This document shows positions 1 to 8,805 of a stretch of 64,000 nucleotides of DNA, piece by piece. Position numbers and translations under genes: made by a program. The notes under the pieces were generated by a model. That model was not told the origin of the DNA and did not search any database. It worked only from the letters and a program-made list of their open reading frames with translations. This DNA comes from a virus, in the IMG/VR virus record IMGVR_UViG_3300032116_021241, positions 1 to 64,000 of that record; one strand, given 5' to 3'. Position 1 is the stretch's first letter, and the number at the start of each line of letters is the position of its first letter.

Positions 1-429
1 GCAGGATCATCTGGTACAAGCGGTAGTGCGGGTAGTTCTGGTACATCAGGAAGTTCTGGTAGTGCAGGAACATCTGGTTCATCTGGAAGTTCGGGTACAA
101 GTGGTAGTTCGGGTAGTTCAGGAACATCTGGTTCATCTGGTAGTTCTGGTACATCTGGATCATCTGGTAGTGCAGGAACTAGCGGTAGTGCAGGTTCATC
201 TGGTACAAGTGGTAGTGCAGGTAGTTCTGGTATAGATGGAAGTTCCGGTTCATCTGGAAGTTCTGGTACATCTGGTTCATCTGGAAGTTCGGGTACAAGT
301 GGTAGTGCAGGTTCTGCTGGTACAAGTGGTAGTGCAGGTAGTTCTGGTGTAAATGGAAGTTCTGGAAGTTCTGGTGTAAATGGAAGTTCAGGATCTTCTG
401 GGGCAGCTGGTACTTCTGGTTCCTCAGGT
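1..429 (+). repeat. Gly-X-Y (GSS/GTS/GSA) coding repeat, upstream block
   Basis: A nine-base period codes Gly-X-Y triplets, with Ser, Thr or Ala in most X and Y positions and occasional I-D or V-N variants near 232-378. Repeats of this kind form collagen-like trimeric shafts in phage fibres. They also promote recombination and length change. The block runs off the left edge. Confidence 0.85.
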
Positions 430-2151
430 GTTTCACCTACTTTACCAACTCCTGCTGATTTTATTTGGACTTATGGAAACAGTTATAACACTTCTTTAAA
501 AGTTTTAAGGAATAATTATACATTAAATGTTTATAGTAACTGGAGTATCTTGGCTGGAAGAAGTAATTCGATTGCTCAGTTTGCTGATCATGCTGGAATA
601 TTAGCCGGTAGAGACAACACTATAACATCAACTACATATAGACCAAGTCAATACGCTTTAATATTCGGAGGAAATCAAAGTAAAATTAAGAGATCATCTA
701 AAAATTCAGGTATATTCAATGGATATAAAAACTACATAGGAAATAATGATGACATTTACTTTAATACAACCAAATACAATAATATTACAACTGGAAAGTT
801 AAATAGAATAAATATAAATTTTGTTCCTACTCCTCAAGATAATATTAACATTGATTATAATTTAATTTCAAACGGTATTGGTAATAAAATTTATGCTACA
901 GCCCATACTCAAAGAAACTTTATAGTAAACGGATACCAAAACTTTTTAGGTTCTGCAAAAGCAAGTTTTATAGATAATGGTGCATACAATAAAATAGAAT
1001 TAAACATAAGAGGATATAAAAACAATTCTGATTATTTCAACGTATACAATAGTGTTTATAGTAAATATCATTTTATAAACAATGGATATAGTAACTTAAT
1101 TTCGGATTACCTAAGAATATATAAAGTAGATACTAATCAAAAATTCGAAATTAAAGGAAGATCAAACAGTATATTAAACGGGACTGATAACGAGATATAT
1201 GGTGGATTAAGTTTTATTACAGATGAAAATGCTACAACAACTTCTTCGCAATCATATTTTAATACTGTTGAAAATGGAAAGCAAAATAAAATCGTAGCTT
1301 CAGGAAAAACAAATTATAATTTCATACAAAATGGTTTACAAAATACAGTAAATAACACTACTAATTCTGGAATTTTAAATGGGTATAAAAATAGAATAAT
1401 ACAAATAATCAATGCAGATATTGATGGAAGGGCAGCCAATAATCTATTAAATAAATATAATAGTATTGGTAATGGAAATAGTAATTTAATTTCTGGACAA
1501 AATAAAGCAAATTCTGATTATACTTCTAAATACAACACTGTAGCTAATGGTAGATTAAATAAAATAGAAGCTACTTCATATAGAGGATATAGTGCAAATA
1601 CAGAATATAATTTTATTGCAAATGGAAGAGGAAATGAAATTTATGCAGCAAAATTTTCTGGTATTTTGGGTGGATCTGGACACACTATTCGTTTTAATCA
1701 TTCTGTTATACTTGGAGGTACAAATCTCACATCAACAAGAGATGAAGAAGCTAGAGTTAAGAATTTAACTATTACAAATCAAGTTCTTGGTGGAGATAGA
1801 TTTTTAACTATTGACTCTGCAACAGGTTATGTTTATTATACGGGAACTACTGGAGGGGGTAGTGGTTCTGGAACTTCTGGTTCAAGTGGTAGTTCTGGAA
1901 TTAATGGAAGTTCAGGATCTTCTGGTAGCTCTGGGGCAAGCGGAAGCTCAGGTTCATCAGGAAGTGCTGGAGAAAGTGGAAGCTCAGGTTCATCAGGAAG
2001 CACTGGGGCAAGTGGAAGCTCAGGTTCATCAGGAAGTACTGGAGCAAGTGGAAGTTCAGGATCTTCTGGTAGTTCTGGTGCAAATGGTTCATCAGGAAGT
2101 TCTGGTGCAAGCTTTCAACAAATGTTAATAATAACATCATTAGGAGTGTAA
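1..2151 (+). CDS. Ser/Gly-rich tail-fibre-like protein, 5' end outside the window
   Basis: The reading frame is open from base 1, so the gene starts before the window. The TTG at 550 is only an internal codon, and 716 residues are visible. Residues 1-143 are Gly-X-Y triplets (GSS, GTS, GSA). Residues about 144-612 hold at least fourteen copies of an N-G-x-x-N-x-I/L motif, which looks like a beta-solenoid. Residues about 618-704 are a second Gly-X-Y block, and only 12 hydrophobic residues follow it. This resembles the shaft and body of a receptor-binding fibre. The next three genes lie a few bases downstream and may be associated structural proteins. The very short end after the second repeat is odd, since most fibres end in a folded tip. 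Fibre function is inferred from architecture and from linkage to tail genes, not from a recognised family. Confidence 0.75.
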   Translation, partial: AGSSGTSGSAGSSGTSGSSGSAGTSGSSGSSGTSGSSGSSGTSGSSGSSGTSGSSGSAGTSGSAGSSGTSGSAGSSGIDGSSGSSGSSGTSGSSGSSGTSGSAGSAGTSGSAGSSGVNGSSGSSGVNGSSGSSGAAGTSGSSGVSPTLPTPADFIWTYGNSYNTSLKVLRNNYTLNVYSNWSILAGRSNSIAQFADHAGILAGRDNTITSTTYRPSQYALIFGGNQSKIKRSSKNSGIFNGYKNYIGNNDDIYFNTTKYNNITTGKLNRININFVPTPQDNINIDYNLISNGIGNKIYATAHTQRNFIVNGYQNFLGSAKASFIDNGAYNKIELNIRGYKNNSDYFNVYNSVYSKYHFINNGYSNLISDYLRIYKVDTNQKFEIKGRSNSILNGTDNEIYGGLSFITDENATTTSSQSYFNTVENGKQNKIVASGKTNYNFIQNGLQNTVNNTTNSGILNGYKNRIIQIINADIDGRAANNLLNKYNSIGNGNSNLISGQNKANSDYTSKYNTVANGRLNKIEATSYRGYSANTEYNFIANGRGNEIYAAKFSGILGGSGHTIRFNHSVILGGTNLTSTRDEEARVKNLTITNQVLGGDRFLTIDSATGYVYYTGTTGGGSGSGTSGSSGSSGINGSSGSSGSSGASGSSGSSGSAGESGSSGSSGSTGASGSSGSSGSTGASGSSGSSGSSGANGSSGSSGASFQQMLIITSLGV
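1852..2112 (+). repeat. Gly-X-Y coding repeat, downstream block
   Basis: This is a second in-frame Gly-X-Y block starting at a Gly-Gly-Gly turn. Its units are GSS, GAS, GSA, GES, GST and GIN/GAN. It separates the solenoid region from a 12-residue C terminus. Near-identical units in tandem make slippage or recombination likely here. Confidence 0.85.
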
Positions 2152-2156
2152 AAATT

Positions 2157-3059
2157 ATGATAATAGATTCAACAACAGATTCAATAAATGTTTTATTGTC
2201 GGGTAATGTAATAACATCGCAATTGGATATAATATCCTCTTATAATACTATAACTACAACATCTTTAACTCCGGGAAAATTTCAAGGTACAACTAATAAT
2301 TTAACACCAGTTACCATTGTTCCCTCTCCCGGTGTCAACCAACAAAATCAACTGAGATTTTGTTCTATATATAATAATGATAGTACAAACGCTACTGTAA
2401 CAATTCAATATAGTGGAAATGCGGGACAATCAATTATATTTATATCTAGTATTGATGCTGGAGATTCCATTCAATTTACTCATGATAAGGGTTGGGGGAC
2501 TTATGGTGCAGAAGGGGAGCAAAGAGTTTTGGGAATGAATGATGCTCCCGGAGAATTAAGATTTCCAATAAATCTTAAACCAATAAATTTAACAGATATA
2601 TTAACCTTGGCATCAGGTACAGATTATGGCTTTCATTTAGGAGAGGCAGATAGGGCTTATTCCAAAGTTAGTATTAGGTATAACGTTGTGAGTAATCCCA
2701 CTCCAACAACTTATGCTGAAGTTGCTATATATAAAACTCAATTTAAATTAGCTTCAGCAACTACTGTAGTAAATCTATGTGGATTTGCTGATATATCTGG
2801 AGTTATAAATACGACCGGAAACAAAACAACAACTATTAATGTTACAGGAATAACAGAAAACGATGATTTATTTGTTGTATTTGGAACTGTTCATACTGGA
2901 ACATTTACATTAAGAGCTGGTTTGGTTGATTCATTAGAGTCCGGTGGAGCAGGTTCAGTAGCTGGAAGCTTAAGACCTTCAACAAATTCAAGTTTAACAC
3001 TAAACACTTCCGGTGTTTTAAATATTCCTTGGATTGCATATCAACCATCTCAATGGTAA
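2157..3059 (+). CDS. probable virion protein, first of three tandem paralogues
   Basis: This is a 300-residue, beta-rich, Thr/Ser/Asn-rich protein with no signal peptide. It shares with the next two genes an N-terminal block (Asp-x-Thr-x-x-Ser near residues 4-9, then a Thr-rich stretch ending in VPSP at about 57) and a C-terminal block. The C-terminal block has LGEADRAYSK near 160, an AE-x-AIYK strand near 185, and an RPSTNS motif near 275. It begins five bases after the fibre gene stop, behind an A-rich leader. The context suggests a fibre-associated or capsid-decorating protein. I do not recognise a named family. Confidence 0.6.
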   Translation: MIIDSTTDSINVLLSGNVITSQLDIISSYNTITTTSLTPGKFQGTTNNLTPVTIVPSPGVNQQNQLRFCSIYNNDSTNATVTIQYSGNAGQSIIFISSIDAGDSIQFTHDKGWGTYGAEGEQRVLGMNDAPGELRFPINLKPINLTDILTLASGTDYGFHLGEADRAYSKVSIRYNVVSNPTPTTYAEVAIYKTQFKLASATTVVNLCGFADISGVINTTGNKTTTINVTGITENDDLFVVFGTVHTGTFTLRAGLVDSLESGGAGSVAGSLRPSTNSSLTLNTSGVLNIPWIAYQPSQW

Positions 3060-3071
3060 AAAAAATAAATT

Positions 3072-4010
3072 ATGGTATTAGACGCAACAACAGATTCGCT
3101 TGAAGTTATATTATCAACGGCACACTCAGTAAGACCGCTGCAATTTTATGTATCTTATAATACTATTAATGTAACCAATTCGACAATAGTTCCCACAAAA
3201 AGTTTTGGTTCAACAAATGGTATTACATCTGTAACTATGGTTTCTGCACCATCATCTAACGAAGTAGATCAAGTAAAATTTCTTTCAATTTACAACTGTG
3301 ATAATAGACAAAATACTGTTACTGTAAGGATAAATTCATCATCTAATTTTAGAATATTATTTTCAATTCAATTGCTTAGTGGAGAGCAACTTCAATACAC
3401 AATTGCTGATGGTTTTAAAGTTTTTAATATGGATGGTATTTTAAAAACTGCAAATGCAACAGTTGGAAGTGCCGGAGTTAAATATGCTGTTTTACCTAAT
3501 CCATACTCTAATGGAACACAAACAATAACCAGTGGAACTGATTATGCATTTTATTTGGGAAAAGCAGATAGAAGATATGATTCTGTAACAATTCAATTAG
3601 CTGTTACTACAGCACTTGGAGCTACAATAACATGGGCAGAAGCAGCAATATATAAAGGTTATCCAGAAATTGCAACAAATTTGACTTTGACCAGATGTGG
3701 ATTTGTCGATGTTTCGACTGGTACAAACCACGGCGTAAATGCTACTGGAGGTAAAACTATTGTTATACCAATAGGTGATGGTAATCTTTCTGTTGGAGAG
3801 GATATTTGGTTTGTTATAGGGACTGTTACAAGTGGTACGGCTTTAGTTCTAAGATCTGTTGGGGCTGGTGGTGTAGATACTATAGGTGCAGGCATTGTTC
3901 AAACAGTAACCGGAAGTTTTAGACCATCAACAAATTCATCACTTTCTTTTACACTTCAAACAGCAGTCCAACCAGTACAAGTTGCTTGGTTTGGTGCTAT
4001 TAATGTTTAA
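3072..4010 (+). CDS. probable virion protein, second of three tandem paralogues
   Basis: This 312-residue protein is clearly related to its two neighbours. It has the same N-terminal start pattern (VLDATTDSLEVILS), a SAPSSNEVDQVKF segment that corresponds to the PSPG region of the first copy, LGKADRRYDS, AEAAIYKG and FRPSTNSS. It is predicted beta-rich, with no membrane segment. The leader is AAATAAATT with no Shine-Dalgarno sequence. Tandem duplication followed by divergence is the simplest explanation. The function is unknown, and a fibre-tip or adhesin role is an inference from position. Confidence 0.6.
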   Translation: MVLDATTDSLEVILSTAHSVRPLQFYVSYNTINVTNSTIVPTKSFGSTNGITSVTMVSAPSSNEVDQVKFLSIYNCDNRQNTVTVRINSSSNFRILFSIQLLSGEQLQYTIADGFKVFNMDGILKTANATVGSAGVKYAVLPNPYSNGTQTITSGTDYAFYLGKADRRYDSVTIQLAVTTALGATITWAEAAIYKGYPEIATNLTLTRCGFVDVSTGTNHGVNATGGKTIVIPIGDGNLSVGEDIWFVIGTVTSGTALVLRSVGAGGVDTIGAGIVQTVTGSFRPSTNSSLSFTLQTAVQPVQVAWFGAINV

Positions 4011-4022
4011 AAATAAATAAAA

Positions 4023-4937
4023 ATGCTAATAGATAATACCAATGAAACAATTGAACTAGTACTTGCTGCTAGTGTTACGACAAATCAGGCAACATTTTCT
4101 TGTTCATTTAATGAATTTTCATCTAATACGTTTTCAGGGAATGAAACTAATGGTACAAGTAATAATACCACAGCGGTGACTTTAGTAGCAAGTCCTTCAT
4201 CAGGTTTTCAAAGACAAGTTAGAGAATTAATTATTGAAAATAATGATACCGCTTCGATTACAGTCACCATAAGATTTAATAATACATCGGTTACTAGAAT
4301 AATTATGAAAGCTATATTAGCAGTTGGAGATAGTTTAACTTATTCAGCACATGACGGTTGGAATTGTAAAGATACAAACGGAGGAATTAGATTTTATAAC
4401 ATACATATCAATCCAACTGGAAGTGTTAGAGGTCCTGAATTTTTTCCAGTTTCTGCTGCTGCTACGACTACAACTTTAGGTGCGAATGTTGCAGGTCAAT
4501 ATTTGGGTAAAGCTGAAAAGGCATATTCATCAATCGATTTTAGGTATAGAGTTGATACGGCTATTGCTGGTACTCAAACATTTTCTGAACTGGCTGTTTA
4601 TAGGATTTCAAATAGAATGAGCATAGGAACACAACAAGTATGGACAAGATTGGGTTTTACAAACTGTGCTGCTGTATGGAATTCCACCGGTTTAAAAACA
4701 ACTAATGTTGCTCTTACAGGTTGTAGAACAGGTGATGATTTATATGTAATTTGGGCAAGTAATAATACTACATCTATGGCACCAAGAAGTGGCAACTATG
4801 CTGATCCAATAAGTTCAATATTACAAGTTACAACAACAACCGTAGCAAGCTGGAGACCAAGCACATCACCTCTATATCAAGCTACAAGTTTTACTGCAGC
4901 TGCATCAGCTGTATGGGTCTTGTGGCAAGGAAATTAA
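4023..4937 (+). CDS. probable virion protein, third of three tandem paralogues
   Basis: This 304-residue protein is the most diverged of the three. It keeps the LIDNTNETIELVL start, the ASPSS element, YLGKAEKAYSS, ELAVYRIS and WRPSTS. The copies differ most between the conserved blocks, as expected for surface loops under selection. Its TAA stop overlaps the stop of the convergent gene on the other strand within one TTAA sequence, and no terminator is visible. The role is inferred only from position behind the fibre gene. Confidence 0.6.
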   Translation: MLIDNTNETIELVLAASVTTNQATFSCSFNEFSSNTFSGNETNGTSNNTTAVTLVASPSSGFQRQVRELIIENNDTASITVTIRFNNTSVTRIIMKAILAVGDSLTYSAHDGWNCKDTNGGIRFYNIHINPTGSVRGPEFFPVSAAATTTTLGANVAGQYLGKAEKAYSSIDFRYRVDTAIAGTQTFSELAVYRISNRMSIGTQQVWTRLGFTNCAAVWNSTGLKTTNVALTGCRTGDDLYVIWASNNTTSMAPRSGNYADPISSILQVTTTTVASWRPSTSPLYQATSFTAAASAVWVLWQGN

Positions 4938-7297
4938 AATATAATTTTATTAATTTTATCTATTACCATATTTGAAGTAATTGATTTGGTACATTCAAAT
5001 TGTCTTGAAGTTCCTTTATGTCTTGGGCACCAATTCCAGTCAGCAGGATCTAATCTAAAATCATTGAAACATCCATTGCAAGTTTTAGTCTGATCTTCTA
5101 CAAACACTCGTTCACAATCTGTCATTTCGCAAATAGGTCTAGAAAAACCACTTATTAATACAGTTGGTTTATTCAATGACCAAGATAACCATGATAAACC
5201 ACTGCCCAATCCAATAAAACCTTCTGAGTGATAAATATAATTACATATTTCTTGAATAGTCTTACCATCTATTTTAATTACACCTTTAGGGTTTTTATTT
5301 CCCATATAATTATCAGGTTCTTTTGATAAAAGAAAAACTTCATAATCATTAGATTTCAAATAGTCAACAACTTCTTGCCAGCCGTTTGGATTATTCCAAT
5401 ATTTAGATTGAGCTGTGGAATGATTAGCAATACAAAAATATTTTTTATTAGTTGGTCTTTCAGATGGAGTAAAATCTATTTTTGGTTTTATTTCTTTGAA
5501 TTCTAATCCCAAAATATCACAAGCTGTTTTTTGTAGATGTTGATCTCTGAAATTAAAAGGATTTTTTGATGATACTATTTCGTTTTTATCATCATAAAAC
5601 CAACCTATAGTAAACATTTTATATAGATTATGAACTACTGATCCCGGTTGAACAAATTCTATTTCTGGATAATTTTTTTCAAAAAAACTATTATGGAAAG
5701 TTGAACATATTACTTTACAATTATTTTTTATTCTAAACTCTTCAACTTGTGGAAACCAAGCGATTGTGTCTCCCAGTGATGAGGAATCTAAGTGTATATA
5801 TATACGTTGATTTTCAAATGATGGTTTAATGATATGAGTTTTACCTTCAAGTTTATATTGTATATAAAAATCTCTATGATATTCTCTGTTCAACTGAGCG
5901 AACATATTATTTCTTAAAGTGGTTTCGTATAAAAGATCATTTGTTTCATTGTCAAAAAATCTGAATTTCACTTCAAATTTTTCTTCGCATTTTAAATCTA
6001 TTCTTGGTTCTTTAAAATATGAAAATAAAACTTCTGTTTTTGTTTTTTTATTTTCTTTAATTGAAATTGGTGTTTTTTCATAAACATCAATTAGTGTATC
6101 TTTAAGATTCATGTTTTCTTTTTTTTCATTATTTGATCCTTTATCAAGTTCAATAAAAGAAGCTCTAAAGTTTTGGTAATTAAAATAAATTGGAATTTTG
6201 TTTTGTATTTTTTGTTTAATCAATTCTAAATTATTTATGCCACTTCTATTGTTATTGTGTAGGTGAGTGTTATCAGAAAAATAATTTATTTTACAATTTA
6301 TATTAGAAGCAATTTCATATATAGTTTCGGCATCATCAAATGAATTTATTCTTAAAAAAGCATAATCCAAATCAATATATTCATCAAAATAAAGATCATG
6401 ATCAAAAAAAAGAATTTTTAGTTTTTCATTTTGTTTTTCATTGTAATTGAAATTAAAGAAACCTATTTTTTTTCTTGAATTTTCCCAGTTTAATGGACTT
6501 ATATATGTTGATTCGGCAGCTTCGTATATATCATCAAAGAATGTGTTTTTTCTCGGATATTCAATATTTGAATTTTTTCTTCTTTCTTTTGCTTCTTTTA
6601 TGAGAACAACCTCACCTCTTATATTCCAATTTCTAAAATTTTCAGAATCATAATGTTGTCTAGCCAAATAAACTGTTCTAGGAATAGTCAACCATTTTCC
6701 TTTTTCTTCGAGATTAATTAACCATTGAGCATCATTAGAAGTACATATTTCATTATCTTCATGTACTTTAAAATTAAGTTCTGGTAAATTTCTAAATATT
6801 CTTAAGTAGCCAAAAATTCCACTTCTTTCTGGTGTCAATCTTTCAAATGCTTCTAAAAATGAATTATTATCTCTTGATATATAAACATTGTCAACAAATC
6901 TTTCTAAAAAATTTTCTTTAGAGGAAGGTAATGAATCTTGATATTTATTAGCATTAAAATGTAGAAAAATAACTTCTGGAAATTTTTCAAAATAAAAAAC
7001 AATCTTTTCAAATGTATTTGGTAAAATTTTATCATCACCATCAATTGGACATACTATGTCTCCGGTAGCATGTAGTTGTGGATTCCACCAAATTTCTTTT
7101 TTATAATTTGGTTTTTTTAATTTTATTCTGTTATCTAGTCTTGAAAGTTCTTCGAGAATTTTACCTGTATTGTCTGAAGAAAAATCGTCAGCTATAATCC
7201 ATTCCCAATTATTATATCTTTGAGACAGAATTGAACTTGCTAATTCTTGGATATATTTTTCAGAATTATAAAAGGAAGTTATTATAGATAATTTCAT
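4934..7297 (-). CDS. GT2 glycosyltransferase fused to TibC-like protein O-heptosyltransferase
   Basis: This is a 787-residue two-enzyme protein. Residues 1 to about 230 are a GT2 (GT-A) domain with the ITSFYNSEKYI start and a DGDD metal/nucleotide motif at 86-89. Residues about 415-787 match the bacterial autotransporter heptosyltransferase family (TibC, Aah). They show an RFFDNET beta domain, LGDTIAWFPQVEEF, HSTAQSKYWNN, GLGSGLSWLSW and LISGFSRP. Four cysteines (740, 743, 757, 769; CX2CX13CX11C) match in kind the iron-binding cysteines of TibC. Family members attach ADP-heptose-derived sugar to Ser of beta-solenoid adhesins. The nearby Ser-rich solenoid fibre is the obvious candidate acceptor, but that is inference. 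The real sugar donor is unknown. Confidence 0.82.
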   Translation of the reverse strand: MKLSIITSFYNSEKYIQELASSILSQRYNNWEWIIADDFSSDNTGKILEELSRLDNRIKLKKPNYKKEIWWNPQLHATGDIVCPIDGDDKILPNTFEKIVFYFEKFPEVIFLHFNANKYQDSLPSSKENFLERFVDNVYISRDNNSFLEAFERLTPERSGIFGYLRIFRNLPELNFKVHEDNEICTSNDAQWLINLEEKGKWLTIPRTVYLARQHYDSENFRNWNIRGEVVLIKEAKERRKNSNIEYPRKNTFFDDIYEAAESTYISPLNWENSRKKIGFFNFNYNEKQNEKLKILFFDHDLYFDEYIDLDYAFLRINSFDDAETIYEIASNINCKINYFSDNTHLHNNNRSGINNLELIKQKIQNKIPIYFNYQNFRASFIELDKGSNNEKKENMNLKDTLIDVYEKTPISIKENKKTKTEVLFSYFKEPRIDLKCEEKFEVKFRFFDNETNDLLYETTLRNNMFAQLNREYHRDFYIQYKLEGKTHIIKPSFENQRIYIHLDSSSLGDTIAWFPQVEEFRIKNNCKVICSTFHNSFFEKNYPEIEFVQPGSVVHNLYKMFTIGWFYDDKNEIVSSKNPFNFRDQHLQKTACDILGLEFKEIKPKIDFTPSERPTNKKYFCIANHSTAQSKYWNNPNGWQEVVDYLKSNDYEVFLLSKEPDNYMGNKNPKGVIKIDGKTIQEICNYIYHSEGFIGLGSGLSWLSWSLNKPTVLISGFSRPICEMTDCERVFVEDQTKTCNGCFNDFRLDPADWNWCPRHKGTSRQFECTKSITSNMVIDKINKIIF

Positions 7298-7323
7298 TTA
7301 TATAATTTTATTTATTTAAAACA

Positions 7324-8805
7324 TTAAAAATTCTTGAGTTTTTTATTTTTAATCTTAATTGCAAAGTTATCCATTTTTAAATTAAAAGGGATTTTATTCA
7401 CAAAAAACTGAGTTAATCTATATTGTCCAAAATTTATTCTTAATTCATATAATTCATTTTCTTTAAGAGGTGAACTTGGAACCATATAAAAAGAGTTATT
7501 TTTTATTCTACACCCAGAAATTACAACTCCATTTTTATTATGTACAGTTGCCATTATAAATAAATTTTTTTCACATAAAAATTCAAATCTTATATAATTT
7601 TCTTCCACGTTAATTAAAAATGTAGAATTTACAAATTCTTCACTCTCTAAATATTCATTTTTGACAAATGAAATTTTAACTGCATTATCTGCTAACCAAG
7701 TTTTACCAAAAGAATGGTCACAATTTAACCAAGTTTTTTCAATATCTGGTCTAGATTTATAATCTATTAATTTTTTCTCTGTTTCACAATCTTTTGATAA
7801 AGTCCAATCTGTTTCGGTATAACTATTGTAATTTTGATTTTCACCAACCCTTAACCATTTTTCTTCGAATTGAGTGTGAGATAATCCTCTAAAAATTCCC
7901 CATGAGCTGACACGAGGTAAACATATTGATTCATTACCCCTTTCGAAAAAAGAAATATTATTCATTTTTAATCTAAAAAACCAATCTAAATCTTCACACT
8001 CACCTCCAATAAATCTTTCATCCATCAAGCCAATTTTTCTAAACAATTGTTTTGAACAACCAAAAAGTCCAAAATTAACCTCTGAAACAAATGCATAACC
8101 AGAACACAAGAGAACTAAAAGATTTTCTATAATTTCAAACGTTGTATTTACTCTTGGATGAATCCAAAAAATAAATTCACTATCATGCATACAAAATACA
8201 GACTCATTTATAATTTGAGAAAAAGAATTGTATGTGCCTGACCAAATTTCATTTCTAAACCATGTTTCATAAACAAAATTATTTTTTACACAATCTTTTA
8301 GAATTATTTTTTCATTTTCATAATTATTTTTACCTAAAAAAGCTAAACCTATTTTCGATGGTTTTAATTGACGAGCTTTAAGGAATTTGAAGTATTTATC
8401 AGTTACATCGTTCAAAAATGATATTTTTTGAGTTCCATTAAATATTAATATTAAATTTTTTTGATCTGTAATATTTATTTTAAAAGATGTTATATCAATT
8501 AAATCTTTTAATTTATTCTCAATTAAAAAATATTCTTCATTGTTTTCTGTAATAATAGCTATTGATCCCCAAAGGTTAATTTTATTTATCAAACTATGTA
8601 TGTCATTATTTTCATTATCTGATAAATCTTTAAATTTTATTATTATCAAATCAAATTTATGATTCAAAGAATTATAATAAATTTCACTTGATTGATTGCT
8701 GTAATCCTTTTTATTTTCTAAAATTGAATTTTTGTCTAAAATTTTTGAATAATTTAATAAATTACAAGTTGTAATAAGTAATTCTTTGATAAATATATAA
8801 TTCAT
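7324..8805 (-). CDS. putative GT2-like glycosyltransferase
   Basis: This 493-residue protein has a GT-A-like core between about residues 190 and 310. The core includes a SEFIFWIHPRV segment, an acceptor loop GLMDERFIGGECEDLDWFFRLK and the downstream SWGIFRGLSHTQFEEKW. The E-D-x-D pattern is typical of the catalytic-base region of family 2 enzymes. The first 180 residues and the last 130 match nothing I recognise; the C terminus looks beta-rich. It sits between the TibC-like fusion and an SDR reductase in the same direction, with gaps of 0-26 bases, which fits one operon. The specific sugar cannot be read from the sequence. Confidence 0.6.
   Translation of the reverse strand: MNYIFIKELLITTCNLLNYSKILDKNSILENKKDYSNQSSEIYYNSLNHKFDLIIIKFKDLSDNENNDIHSLINKINLWGSIAIITENNEEYFLIENKLKDLIDITSFKINITDQKNLILIFNGTQKISFLNDVTDKYFKFLKARQLKPSKIGLAFLGKNNYENEKIILKDCVKNNFVYETWFRNEIWSGTYNSFSQIINESVFCMHDSEFIFWIHPRVNTTFEIIENLLVLLCSGYAFVSEVNFGLFGCSKQLFRKIGLMDERFIGGECEDLDWFFRLKMNNISFFERGNESICLPRVSSWGIFRGLSHTQFEEKWLRVGENQNYNSYTETDWTLSKDCETEKKLIDYKSRPDIEKTWLNCDHSFGKTWLADNAVKISFVKNEYLESEEFVNSTFLINVEENYIRFEFLCEKNLFIMATVHNKNGVVISGCRIKNNSFYMVPSSPLKENELYELRINFGQYRLTQFFVNKIPFNLKMDNFAIKIKNKKLKNF

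Noticed and set aside
26-235. Open frame of Val/His/Leu repeats in the left repeat
   Set aside because: It is an out-of-frame shadow of the Gly-X-Y repeat. The true frame (+1) is open through 2151.
1-429. CRISPR-like tandem repeat
   Set aside because: Units are nine bases with no spacers and keep a coding frame.
550-552. TTG start for the fibre gene
   Set aside because: Frame continues upstream without a stop to base 1 and the N-terminal repeats match the C-terminal ones.
1811-2128. Open frame over the second Gly-X-Y block
   Set aside because: Repetitive codons keep other frames open; composition is nonsense-like and a real gene covers it.
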